A stretch of DNA of 59,161 nucleotides from Achromobacter xylosoxidans (GCF_002192695.1 NZ_MTLG01000073.1:1-59161), one strand, 5' to 3'. Positions 18,198 to 26,292 are shown, counted from the stretch's first letter. Notes: a model not told the origin generated them from the letters alone. Program-made: numbers and translations.

Positions 18198-19138
18198 GGT
18201 GTCATGAGCCCGTTTGCTATAAGTTCTTTACGCACCAATGCATGCTCGCTTACTTTGGTGAGTCGAAGAAATTCGAGACTGTTTTGAAGTCGCGGCGCTT
18301 CGGAAAGTGCGGGCCGCTGGCGTGCGATGTCATTGAGCATCTTGTCTGCCATCGACGAATCTATGCCTGCGGCCAGCAGTACGGCACGGTCATGAGTTCT
18401 GTCGTCAAAGTCGTCGAAGTATGTGGCAATTATGGCTGGTAGCAACGTCGCGGCCATTTCGCGCTCACTTTCGTCAAGACGAGGCCAAACCCAAGCCAAC
18501 GCGCGACGAAAGTACCCATAGTGACGACCTTCGTCCGCCAAATGGTATTCCATGAGTCGGCGGAATCCAGGGTCGTACCCATCGAGTCGGCTGGCGACAA
18601 GAATCTCCTTGGTGAAAGTGCTCTCGGATAGACAGCAGCATAAAAACCTCGACAACGCCGCACTGGAGTCATCCAGGTCATGCGCTATATCCTCGTAGGC
18701 ATTGATAAGAGCGTTTCGCGCCGGCATGGGGATAGGAGCAATGCCGGTTGCCAGGCTTACCTTGTTTGAGAATAGGCGCGCCATGTACGAATGAAATGCT
18801 TCGTCCACAAGGATTGCCAGCGCTTCGGTTGCGGTTTCTGCTTCAAAGACACGAATCGATCGGCCATAGGCGATATCCACGGCGACCCGATTCACAACAT
18901 CGGTTTCCGTCAGGCAGACATCGTGCAGGTACTTGTGAAAGGCCTGAACATGAATGAATCGCTGTGTACTCTGTGGCTGAGCGAGCATGGCGGGATGGCC
19001 AAGCAAGGGCTTCATCTCTACCGGAAAGCGCCAGTCGAACGCTGTATCCTCATCAAATATTCCCGTGCATGGCTGATGCACGGTTGCCTTGGTGAACCAA
19101 GCCAGGTCGATGTGGGCCGCGGAATACGCCATCGTCAT
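18194..19138 (-). CDS. AurF-type diiron N-oxygenase
   Basis: The 314-residue protein has two copies of the E-x(28-37)-D-E-x-x-H pattern that defines the AurF family. The putative ligands are Glu78, Glu113, His116, Glu172, His199, Glu203 and His206, seen in LVDEAFHSYM, CLSESTFTKEIL and YHLADEGRHYGYF. The distances between them equal those of AurF (E101, E136, H139, E196, H223, E227, H230), with a constant offset of about 23-24 residues. AurF and CmlI use a diiron-peroxo species to turn aryl amines into hydroxylamines and nitro groups. Relatives in fragin and leudiazen pathways act on amino-acid-derived amines. No NRPS or aryl-amine pathway is nearby, so a small free amine or amino acid is the likely substrate (inference). 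Both neighbouring genes overlap it by ATGA. Confidence 0.88.
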   Translation of the reverse strand: MTMAYSAAHIDLAWFTKATVHQPCTGIFDEDTAFDWRFPVEMKPLLGHPAMLAQPQSTQRFIHVQAFHKYLHDVCLTETDVVNRVAVDIAYGRSIRVFEAETATEALAILVDEAFHSYMARLFSNKVSLATGIAPIPMPARNALINAYEDIAHDLDDSSAALSRFLCCCLSESTFTKEILVASRLDGYDPGFRRLMEYHLADEGRHYGYFRRALAWVWPRLDESEREMAATLLPAIIATYFDDFDDRTHDRAVLLAAGIDSSMADKMLNDIARQRPALSEAPRLQNSLEFLRLTKVSEHALVRKELIANGLMTP

Positions 19139-19866
19139 TTCTGTGCCTCGCGTTCTCGTTGAACGCAGAATTCGACGCCAAGAATATCTCGCGTGCCTGT
19201 CGAGACGCCGTCAAGCGACGAGACCGGGGTTACTGAATGGTAGATATCGGGGTCGCGGAAACAATAGAAGTCCAGCGGTTCTAGCATTGTCGTGGCGACC
19301 AGCGCTTGTTTTTCATTGTCATAGATGATGCTCTCGCCACCGGTGAGATTTTTTCGCCCGAATAAAATCTGGCAACTGAAGTCGACACCGTCCTTGTGTA
19401 TGCCTTCCGGGGTTGGCAGGCCAGTAATGCCGGGCTCGCCAAGGATGCGAACCTGATGGAGAAATAACTCGAGACGCCTTGCGCCGAGCGCTGTCGAAAA
19501 TCGACGGCTGAAGTGTTTGAGGATGCGTTGCAGTAACGGCGATAGTAGCAAGCCGTCGTCAATCAGCATAAACGTGCGCGTTCCTCCATTGACTTGGTTG
19601 TAGGCGGTAGACTGATAGAACGAAGTCCTCTTCAAATCGGTCAGTTCGTCCAGTGTCGCGTCATAGACGAGTTCCGCATAACGTCGCTTGCGATAGCGAC
19701 CGTTGTCCTTCAGGTAGGAATCTGTCTCTAAGTCGTTCCAGGTCGCAGCAGCGAGGGCAACAGCTTGGAAATCACAGCTGCCGGAAAACACTTCATCGTC
19801 GCAGTTTCCTACCCAAACACTCTTTCCAATGATGGCCTCGGATGTGATTTTCTTTATGACGGGCAT
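19135..19866 (-). CDS. 2-oxoglutarate/Fe(II) amino-acid dioxygenase (2OG-Fe_Oxy_2, IDO family)
   Basis: The 243-residue protein resembles the 2OG-Fe_Oxy_2 family typified by Bacillus L-isoleucine 4-dioxygenase. The facial triad is His157 and Asp159 in PEGIHKDGVDF and His210 in DPDIYHSVTPV. Arg226 in GTRDILGVEF is the likely 2-oxoglutarate anchor. Length and triad position fit that enzyme (about 240 residues, His159/Asp161/His212). The family hydroxylates free aliphatic amino acids such as Ile, Leu and Met, or oxidises Met sulfur. The start ATG at 19866 has AAGG upstream. It lies 11 bases after the COQ4-like gene and overlaps the N-oxygenase gene by ATGA. The exact substrate cannot be read from sequence. 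Confidence 0.87.
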   Translation of the reverse strand: MPVIKKITSEAIIGKSVWVGNCDDEVFSGSCDFQAVALAAATWNDLETDSYLKDNGRYRKRRYAELVYDATLDELTDLKRTSFYQSTAYNQVNGGTRTFMLIDDGLLLSPLLQRILKHFSRRFSTALGARRLELFLHQVRILGEPGITGLPTPEGIHKDGVDFSCQILFGRKNLTGGESIIYDNEKQALVATTMLEPLDFYCFRDPDIYHSVTPVSSLDGVSTGTRDILGVEFCVQREREAQK

Positions 19867-19877
19867 GTTGATCAGCC

Positions 19878-20465
19878 TTAAGCCAGTTGGTAGTAGGAAG
19901 GAATGCGCTTGCTTGCATGCGTGGGCGTAATAATTTGTTCGACGGTGTATAGATGCTGCAGCAAGGAAACGTCGATATTCAGTTCTTTACGTAATTCATC
20001 TAGTCGTCGATCAAGCATGCATTCCAACGGAACATCAAATATTTCAACTTTGTTTGATTGGCCTGCGGAAAAGCCAAGATCATAAATGCCGAGGTCACTT
20101 TTTTTGAAGCGGTACTTGGCAGGGTAGAGTCGATGGGCACACCACTTGAAGAGTTCTTTCTCGAAACCGCCGATCCGCTTGGACGTTCCCATGGTGTACC
20201 CGATCACAAACGACTCGTCTTGGACGAACAGGCCACGCCCAAGAAGAACGTGAATCAAGTCATGGCGTAGCAGCGTACAGTTTCCCTTCAACGCCACCGG
20301 GCTTTTGGGGTTTTCGAGCAGTAGCACAATCCATGGGTAGGAGTCGAATTCATAGGTGGGCAGCGTTGAATAAACCTCGCCTAGCGTCAGATTTCCATTG
20401 TTCAAACCCGGATTCCAATTCGCCCATTCAGTGGGTTTGGTTTTTTTCGCTTTCTCGTGTGTCAT
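19878..20465 (-). CDS. COQ4-like metal-site protein, first gene of the cluster operon
   Basis: The 195-residue protein (ATG at 20465 with GAAAGG upstream; an in-frame TTG at 20483 is weaker) is not a close relative of a named enzyme. It contains LLRHDLIHVLLGRGLFVQDES, which fits the HDxxH-x11-E metal motif of COQ4-type proteins (His68, Asp69, His72, Glu84). The preceding segment GEVYSTLPTYEFDSYPW and the following EIIGY-like stretch (SFVIGYTMGTS) are also compatible with a helical COQ4 fold. COQ4 acts in ubiquinone synthesis, where recent work assigns it oxidative decarboxylation of the ring. Here it leads an operon of amino-acid oxygenases, so a metal-dependent decarboxylation or scaffolding role is conceivable. 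The assignment rests on one motif. Confidence 0.6.
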   Translation of the reverse strand: MTHEKAKKTKPTEWANWNPGLNNGNLTLGEVYSTLPTYEFDSYPWIVLLLENPKSPVALKGNCTLLRHDLIHVLLGRGLFVQDESFVIGYTMGTSKRIGGFEKELFKWCAHRLYPAKYRFKKSDLGIYDLGFSAGQSNKVEIFDVPLECMLDRRLDELRKELNIDVSLLQHLYTVEQIITPTHASKRIPSYYQLA

Positions 20466-20654
20466 GCCTTTCTCACTTTTCAAGCGGTGGTGTGCGGATA
20501 ATTGTGTTCGAGGTAATTTTGAGCGGAGATAAACCTATCCGCCATCGCAATGAGAGATATGTCATGTTTGTTGTATGAGAAATTTAGATGGTCTGGCTTC
20601 TGCTTCTTATCGTGTATAAATTCCGGAAGTGGAAAGGAAACTGATCGAGTGGAA
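20466..20654. promoter_or_regulatory. Divergent promoter region of the AT-rich cluster
   Basis: These 189 bases separate the leftward five-gene operon from the rightward PLP-enzyme gene and must carry both promoters. The sequence is AT-rich. A loose dyad TATC-N14-GATA lies at 20538-20559 and could be part of a LysR site, but it is weak. GGAAAGGA precedes the chosen PLP-enzyme start. Confidence 0.5.
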
Positions 20655-21893
20655 ATGCACAAAATGCAATTGATGACTAGCATCATTCATGCAGACCGTC
20701 TTGGTGGTGTCGAACATGGGGGGCTCCACCAGGCAATTTATCCGTCTGTGCAGTACGGGTTTGAGCGTGTTGAAGATCTCATCAGCGTATTTCAGGGCGC
20801 CGCCAAAGGCGCGTTCAACTATGCGCGTCAAGGTACGCCTACGACGGCAGCGCTGGAAAAGAAGCTCACTCTCATGGAGCAAGGAAGGGGCACTGTTTGC
20901 TTTGCTACAGGCATGGGTGCGCTTGCAGCAGTCTTTCTCTCGTTGCTGAGGGCTGGGGATCAACTGGTTGCAAGCCGCTATGTATTCGGTAATACCAATA
21001 GCTTGTTTTGCACGCTGCGCAATCTGGGTATTGAGGTTGCGTTGGTCGACGCATGTTTGGCGTCCGAGGTGGCCTCGGCGTTGCGCCCCAATAGTCGGAT
21101 GGTGTTCGTTGAGACAGTCGCCAACCCTGGGACCCAGATCCCGGATCTGGCGGGTATTGGAGTGCTGTGCAAAGGGGCCGGAATTCCATATGTCGTGGAC
21201 AACACCGTTACATCACCAGCGCTGTTTGTTCCCCGTTTGGTCGGCGCTAGCTTAGTAGTGAATTCATTGAGCAAGACGCTTGCTGGTCATGGGGCTGCGC
21301 TCGGAGGTGCCGTGACCGATACCGGTGAATTCGATTGGGAAAACTATCCGAATATTTTTGAAAACTATCGACGGGGCGACCCAACGATGTGGGGGTTGCA
21401 GCAGATTCGCAAGAAAGCGTTGCGCGATATGGGCGCGTCCCTGTCGCCGGAGCAGGCGCATAAGATCTCTATAGGTATGGAGACATTGGCACTGCGTGTA
21501 CAGCGCAGTAGCGCGTCTGCTCTGGAGCTTGCCCGTTTTTTGCGGACACATCCCGCCGTCGGCGCCGTTCACTACCCAGGCTTGGAGGAACATCCCCAAT
21601 TTGAGCGCGCAGCTACCTTGTTTGGCGCGGGTTCCTGGCTCTTGTCATTCGACCTAAGGGATGTCGCCGCCTTGCCACGTGTGCTCAATGCGTTGCGCAT
21701 CCCGGTCAAAGCTACCGGACTTGGTGACAGCCGTACCTTGATTATTCCTGTTGCTCCTACCATTTTCTGGGAGGCGGGCCCCACGGTGCGGAAAGAAATG
21801 GGTATTGGTGATGGAATGGTCCGGGTTTCAGTCGGACTGGAAGACCCCTCTGATTTGGTCCGGGATTTTGGGCACGCGTTGAGCTTGTCATGA
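20655..21893 (+). CDS. Cys/Met-metabolism PLP enzyme (cystathionine gamma-synthase fold)
   Basis: From the ATG at 20655 the protein is 412 residues, the normal size of this family. The frame is open 105 bases further up, and ATGs at 20664 and 20673 are alternatives. Motifs include the PLP-phosphate Tyr/Arg in FNYARQGTPTT (Tyr56, Arg58), the glycine turn FATGMGALAA, the ring-contact Asp in VVDNTVTSP (Asp183) and the Schiff-base lysine in NSLSKTLAGHG (Lys207). The family makes or breaks C-gamma bonds of homoserine esters, cystathionine or methionine through a vinylglycine-type intermediate, and includes enzymes that build non-protein amino acids. It is divergent from the oxygenase operon with the same codon style. 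It probably builds or degrades the amino-acid skeleton that the oxygenases modify. Confidence 0.88.
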   Translation: MHKMQLMTSIIHADRLGGVEHGGLHQAIYPSVQYGFERVEDLISVFQGAAKGAFNYARQGTPTTAALEKKLTLMEQGRGTVCFATGMGALAAVFLSLLRAGDQLVASRYVFGNTNSLFCTLRNLGIEVALVDACLASEVASALRPNSRMVFVETVANPGTQIPDLAGIGVLCKGAGIPYVVDNTVTSPALFVPRLVGASLVVNSLSKTLAGHGAALGGAVTDTGEFDWENYPNIFENYRRGDPTMWGLQQIRKKALRDMGASLSPEQAHKISIGMETLALRVQRSSASALELARFLRTHPAVGAVHYPGLEEHPQFERAATLFGAGSWLLSFDLRDVAALPRVLNALRIPVKATGLGDSRTLIIPVAPTIFWEAGPTVRKEMGIGDGMVRVSVGLEDPSDLVRDFGHALSLS

Positions 21894-21965
21894 ATTGAAT
21901 TCCCGCCCTGGGACCAGGAGTTCCGAGGCACGGCTCGTTGCTGCGCACGAGTTTTGGCCCGTAGC

Positions 21966-23141
21966 CTAGCCTGCCTTTCTACGCAGCCTCTCAGCGTAAA
22001 CCACCAAGGGCACCGCCCCGATCGCGCACAGCGACATCACCAGGAATCCCCCCGGCGCATAACTGCGATACAACGCGCCTCCCAGCTGGATGCTGGCGAA
22101 CATGAAAACCCCGCCCGACAGCAGCGCGTAAAGCGCGATGGCCGAGGTCTTGATCGCGGCAGGCACGTGGCGCGTGATGTACCACATGATGGCGGCGTTA
22201 TTGCCCGCCAGCGTGAAGCACTGCAGCAGTTGCAGCGCCGCGATCAGCGCGGGATCGGTGGTGGCGGAGAGCCCGGCCCAGCGGATCGCGGTCATGATGG
22301 CGGACGCCAGGATCAGCCACTGGGCGCCCGTGCGCGCCAGGATGCGCGGTGCCAGGAAGAAGAACAGGACCTCGCTGGCCACGCCCACCACCCACAGCAT
22401 GGATATCAGCGAAGTCGACAGGCCGCTGGCGGTCCAGTACAGCGTGGAATAGGAATAGAGAAAGCCGTTGCTGGCCTGGACCAGCGAGGCTGCCGCGATG
22501 CACATCAGCAGCGGGCGGTCGCGCAGGACTTCGAGCATGGGCAGGCGCCCGCTTGGCGCGGGCGTCTCGCCGGGGGCGGGGCGCGCCGCCCGGGGCAGCA
22601 GGCGCACGCAAGCCAGGCAGGCGATGATGAGCAGGATGGACAGCCACATCACCCAGTTCGCGTCGAAAGTCTTGATCAGGTAGCCGCCGATCACGGTGAC
22701 CACGGCAAAGCCCAGCGAGCCGCAGGCGCGCATGACGGTGTAGGAACTGCCCTGGCCCCGGCCGCTGGCGATGGCCATGCGGTCCATCAGCGGCAGCACT
22801 GCCGGGAAGACGGCATTGAGCAGCAGGGTAATGGCCAGCAGCCAGGCGGGTGTGCTGCTGAACGGATAGCAGACGAACAGCGCCAGCGACGCCGCCAGCG
22901 CGGCCGCGATCAGCGCGTGCGCGCGGCCGGTCTGGTCGGCCACGTGGGCGACCACGGGCGTGGACAGGATCTTGGGCAGGAACGACGTGGCGACGATCAG
23001 GCCGATGACGGCGGGATCCAGGCCGCGGCTGGCAAACCACAGGGGCAAAAAGGGAATGCTGACTCCCTGCAGGCCGTAATACAGGAAGTAAAACCCGTGC
23101 AGGGCGATGGAGCCTTGCCTGGGGTCGGGGTTGCCGCGCAT
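21966..23141 (-). CDS. MFS transporter, HcaT/MFS_1-like family
   Basis: The 391-residue protein has about twelve hydrophobic helices. The N-terminal LHGFYFLYYGLQGVSIPFLPLW and VATSFLPKILSTPVVAHVADQ are characteristic of the 3-phenylpropionate-permease-like (HcaT) branch of the major facilitator superfamily. GC-rich codon use shows that it belongs to the host backbone, not to the preceding AT-rich cluster. It starts at the ATG at 23141 and is divergent from dps. Substrate is unknown; sugars or aromatic acids are typical for the branch. Confidence 0.85.
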   Translation of the reverse strand: MRGNPDPRQGSIALHGFYFLYYGLQGVSIPFLPLWFASRGLDPAVIGLIVATSFLPKILSTPVVAHVADQTGRAHALIAAALAASLALFVCYPFSSTPAWLLAITLLLNAVFPAVLPLMDRMAIASGRGQGSSYTVMRACGSLGFAVVTVIGGYLIKTFDANWVMWLSILLIIACLACVRLLPRAARPAPGETPAPSGRLPMLEVLRDRPLLMCIAAASLVQASNGFLYSYSTLYWTASGLSTSLISMLWVVGVASEVLFFFLAPRILARTGAQWLILASAIMTAIRWAGLSATTDPALIAALQLLQCFTLAGNNAAIMWYITRHVPAAIKTSAIALYALLSGGVFMFASIQLGGALYRSYAPGGFLVMSLCAIGAVPLVVYAERLRRKAG

Positions 23142-23328
23142 AGCGATGTGGGGATCCGGCTGAATTGACGCGCCGTAGCATACTCCTAGCCGGTCCGGAT
23201 TTCAGGAGGGGCGGCGCATTGATCCAGGACATTGGCAAAAACTCGTTGGCGGATTTACGCTAAGGTAGTCGCGGCGCCTGCATGCGCCGCGCGTGTGTTT
23301 TCACCATCATTCCTAGGAGTTGCGACCC

Positions 23329-23880
23329 ATGGCCAAGAAACTGGATGAGAAGACCACCAAAGCCCTGAAAGAGCGGCGCAAGCGCCCGCTGGCAACGCCG
23401 ACCGACCTGGCGTCGGCGGCCACCAGGGATATTTCCGCGGCGCTGAACCAGATACTCGCCGACGTGTTCGCGCTGTATCTGAAGACCAAGAACTTCCATT
23501 GGCATGTCAGCGGCCCCCATTTCCGCGACTACCATCTGCTGCTGGACGAGCAGGGCGACCAGCTGTTCGCCATGACGGACCCGATCGCCGAGCGCATCCG
23601 CAAGATCGGCGGCACGACGCTACGGTCCATCGGCCACATCGCGCGCTCGCAGCGCATCTCGGACAACGACGCGGACTATGTGCAGCCGCTGGACATGCTG
23701 GCCGAGCTGCGCGAGGACAACAAGGTCCTGGCCGCGGCGCTGCGCGAAGCGCACAACATCACCGACGAGCATCGCGACATCGCCAGCTCCAGCCTGATCG
23801 AGAACTGGATCGACGAGACCGAACGGCGCACCTGGTTCCTGTTCGAAGCCAGCCGGGAAGGGGATTCGACGGGCCATTGA
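23329..23880 (+). CDS. dps: Dps-family DNA-binding ferritin
   Basis: The 183-residue protein starts at the ATG at 23329 (MAKKLDEKTT) with TAGGAG upstream. The basic N-terminal tail KALKERRKRP is suited to DNA binding. The ferroxidase segment at the dimer interface is present: KNFHWHVSGPHFRDYHLLLDEQ with His and Asp/Glu ligands. Helical segments IAERIRKIGG and LIENWIDETERRTWFL complete the fold. Dps dodecamers oxidise and store iron with hydrogen peroxide and protect DNA in stationary phase. It is monocistronic and shares a GC-rich hairpin with the convergent receptor gene. Confidence 0.92.
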   Translation: MAKKLDEKTTKALKERRKRPLATPTDLASAATRDISAALNQILADVFALYLKTKNFHWHVSGPHFRDYHLLLDEQGDQLFAMTDPIAERIRKIGGTTLRSIGHIARSQRISDNDADYVQPLDMLAELREDNKVLAAALREAHNITDEHRDIASSSLIENWIDETERRTWFLFEASREGDSTGH

Positions 23881-23886
23881 GGCCGC

Positions 23887-23925
23887 AAGCCGGCCGGGCG
23901 CGATGGGCCTCTGCCCGGCCGGCTT
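23887..23925. terminator. Hairpin between convergent dps and receptor genes
   Basis: Perfect 13-base arms AAGCCGGCCGGGC and GCCCGGCCGGCTT flank a 13-base loop. It lies directly after the dps stop and just before the end of the convergent receptor gene. It is likely a two-way terminator although no long T run follows. Confidence 0.65.
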
Positions 23926-23932
23926 GTCCGTC

Positions 23933-26149
23933 TCAGAATGACGCCGTGACCGTCGCGTAGTAGGCTCGGCCCGGTTCGTTGTAGGTGGCAGCGCCGGCTT
24001 CGCCCGCATTGCCTTCGCGGTAGAGCTTCTTGTCCAGCAGGTTGCTGACGCCGATACGGAATCGCAGGTTCTTGTTGACCTCGTAGCCCGTGCTCAATCC
24101 GATCAGGGCGTAGGGGCTGACGCTTTGCAGTCCCTGGCCCGTGATGGTTTCGCCGCGGCGCGGGTTCAGGGTGGGGGCTTCCTGCTTGCCGTAGTAGGTC
24201 AGGTTAGCCTGGAACGACAGCTTTTCGGTGGCGAACCAGTCCAGCGTGGAATTGATCGTGTACTTCGGGATGATGCTCAGCGGCTGGCCGTTGTCCTTGC
24301 TTTCGCTCTGGATCATGTAGGTGAAGTTGGTGTTCCAGTCGAGGCTGGGCGCAAGCGGAATGAAGAGATTGCCTTCCAGCCCCTCGACCACGGCCTTGCC
24401 CGAGTTGCTCCATTGCAGCACGCGCGCGCCATTGGCCAGACGGTAGGCGATATCGGTGCCGGCCACGATCTTGTTCTTGTAGTCGTTGCGGAAGTAGGCC
24501 GCGCTCATGCGCCAGCTTCCAGGATCGTATTCGAAGCCGATTTCCTTGTTGACGCTGGTTTCGGGCGACAGGTTCTCGTTGCCCACCAGATAGCAGCCGT
24601 TCTGGTTGGCCTGCGACGCCAGGCAGCCGAAGCCGCGGCTGTACATCAGGTAGTTCGGATTCGACTGATACAGATTCGGCGCCTTGTACGCACGCGCGAT
24701 GCCGCCCTTGAGCTTGAAGGCCTCGGTGACCTTGTAGGCGGCGTTCAGGCTGGGGCTCCAGTTGTTGCCGAACTTCTCGTTGTGGTCCAGGCGCATGCCC
24801 GGCGTCAGGGTGGTGCGCTCTCCGGCCTCGATGTTGTCCTCGACGAACAGCGCGTAGCTGTTCTGGGTGGTCTTGGAGTCGCGATTGCCGGGGGCCACGC
24901 CGCCGATGACCCCGCCCGTGTAGGTCTGGCGCAGGCTGGCGGGATCGTCCAGGGATTCGCGCAGCCACTCCACACCGACGGTCGCGACCTGCTCGAAACC
25001 GAGCTTGAATGGGACGTTGACCTCGCCCGCCGCGCGCAGGTTCTTCAAGCGCGAGGTGGACCAGCCCAGGTCCATTGGGCTGCCTTCGCCGCTGCCGGCC
25101 AAGCCTTCGTTTTGGCGCGCGTTGCGGGTGTAGTCATAGCCCATGGAGGCGCGCGACGTGCCCCAATCCCAGGTGCCGCGATGGGTCAGGCTGAGGCTCT
25201 CGCGGTAGAGCACATTGGTTTCCTTGCCGTACAGGCTGTCGGTGAACTTGCTTGTGGAGTTCAGCATCGTGTCGCCGGCATAGAGGTTGCCCTGACGGCT
25301 GAAGGCGGCTTCCAGGTCCAGCGTGTTACGGTTGTCGGGACGCCAGGAGAAAACCGTGTTCAGATCCTGATTGATCACGCCTTCGCGGCCGGCCGATTCC
25401 GCCAGGCCGTCGCCGTTGAGCAGCGAGCGGCCGGCGTTGATGTTGCGGGCGTCGGGGTTGGTCTTGTTGTAGTTGCCGTAGAGGCGGAAGCTGAGGGTGT
25501 CGCTGATGGGACCGCTCAAGCGGATGCCGACCCTGTTGGTATTGCCTTCGTCGCTGTTCTCGGGCTGGTTCAGATAGTAGGTCAGCGAACCGCTGAGTTT
25601 GTCCGTGGGACGTTTGGTGATGATGTTCACCACGCCGCCCATCGCACCCGAGCCATAGCGCGCGGCGGCGGGGCCGCGCAGCACTTCGATGCGCTCGACT
25701 TCCTCGGCGGGCACCCAATTGGTGTCGCCGCGCGTGTCACGGTCTCCGCTCCATCCATAGCGGATGGCGTTGCGGGAGGTGGCGGGTTTGCCGTCGATCA
25801 GGATCAAGGTGTTTTCCGGTCCCATGCCGCGGATGTCGACCTGGCGGCTGTTGCCGCGCGAGCCGCTGGCGCTGTTGCCGGTCAGGTTGACCCCGGGTTC
25901 GCGCCGGATGATGTCTGAGAGGTCGTTGGTGGGAGGCCGGCGGGCGATTTCCTCGGCGGTGATCACCGACACGCCCAGCGCTTCCTTGACTTCCTCTTCG
26001 GCGGTGCCGAGCACTTGCACGGTGGGGAACTGCTGGATGTGGGAATCATCCTGCGTCGAGGAGGTCTGCGCGGCGGCGCCGGCGGTATGAAGCGCGCAGA
26101 ACAGCGCCGCCGCAGCGTAGTTCAGGCGTTGGTAGGACAGGGACGGCAC
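23933..26149 (-). CDS. bfeA: TonB-dependent ferric enterobactin receptor (FepA/PfeA/BfeA-like)
   Basis: The 738-residue outer-membrane protein begins at a GTG at 26149 with TGGAG upstream and has a Sec signal cut near GAAAQ. The plug domain (about residues 40-190) has motifs close to FepA: RPPTNDLSDIIRREPGVNL, NSRQVDIRGMGPENTLI, GDTNWVPAEEVERIEVLRG and ARYGSGAMGGVVNIITKRP. A 22-strand barrel follows and ends with the usual C-terminal Phe. It imports catecholate siderophores, using TonB energy. A Fur-like site and an AraC regulator lie upstream, as at Bordetella bfeA/bfeR. The symbol is by analogy. Confidence 0.9.
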   Translation of the reverse strand: MPSLSYQRLNYAAAALFCALHTAGAAAQTSSTQDDSHIQQFPTVQVLGTAEEEVKEALGVSVITAEEIARRPPTNDLSDIIRREPGVNLTGNSASGSRGNSRQVDIRGMGPENTLILIDGKPATSRNAIRYGWSGDRDTRGDTNWVPAEEVERIEVLRGPAAARYGSGAMGGVVNIITKRPTDKLSGSLTYYLNQPENSDEGNTNRVGIRLSGPISDTLSFRLYGNYNKTNPDARNINAGRSLLNGDGLAESAGREGVINQDLNTVFSWRPDNRNTLDLEAAFSRQGNLYAGDTMLNSTSKFTDSLYGKETNVLYRESLSLTHRGTWDWGTSRASMGYDYTRNARQNEGLAGSGEGSPMDLGWSTSRLKNLRAAGEVNVPFKLGFEQVATVGVEWLRESLDDPASLRQTYTGGVIGGVAPGNRDSKTTQNSYALFVEDNIEAGERTTLTPGMRLDHNEKFGNNWSPSLNAAYKVTEAFKLKGGIARAYKAPNLYQSNPNYLMYSRGFGCLASQANQNGCYLVGNENLSPETSVNKEIGFEYDPGSWRMSAAYFRNDYKNKIVAGTDIAYRLANGARVLQWSNSGKAVVEGLEGNLFIPLAPSLDWNTNFTYMIQSESKDNGQPLSIIPKYTINSTLDWFATEKLSFQANLTYYGKQEAPTLNPRRGETITGQGLQSVSPYALIGLSTGYEVNKNLRFRIGVSNLLDKKLYREGNAGEAGAATYNEPGRAYYATVTASF

Positions 26150-26255
26150 GAAGTTCTACTCCACGGGGGGCGCAGCATGCGGACCGTGCGGGCAGGGTGG
26201 GGTTTTCACAACGCCCGACGCCGATCCGCGACCCAAATCCGGATGTGCATGATTT

Positions 26256-26276
26256 AATTGAGAACGATTTCTATTT
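26256..26276. promoter_or_regulatory. Putative Fur box between receptor and AraC genes
   Basis: An AT-rich element reading AATTGAGAACGATTTC then TATTT sits in an otherwise GC-rich divergent region. It resembles Fur sites of the TGAGAATNATTCTC kind. It would give iron repression of the receptor, the AraC gene, or both. Confidence 0.6.
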
Positions 26277-26292
26277 AAGTGCGTTCAGAATT

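Noticed and set aside
26197..26292. Earlier start for the AraC regulator
   Set aside because: It would place the Fur-like box inside the coding sequence; the ATG at 26293 is more reasonable.
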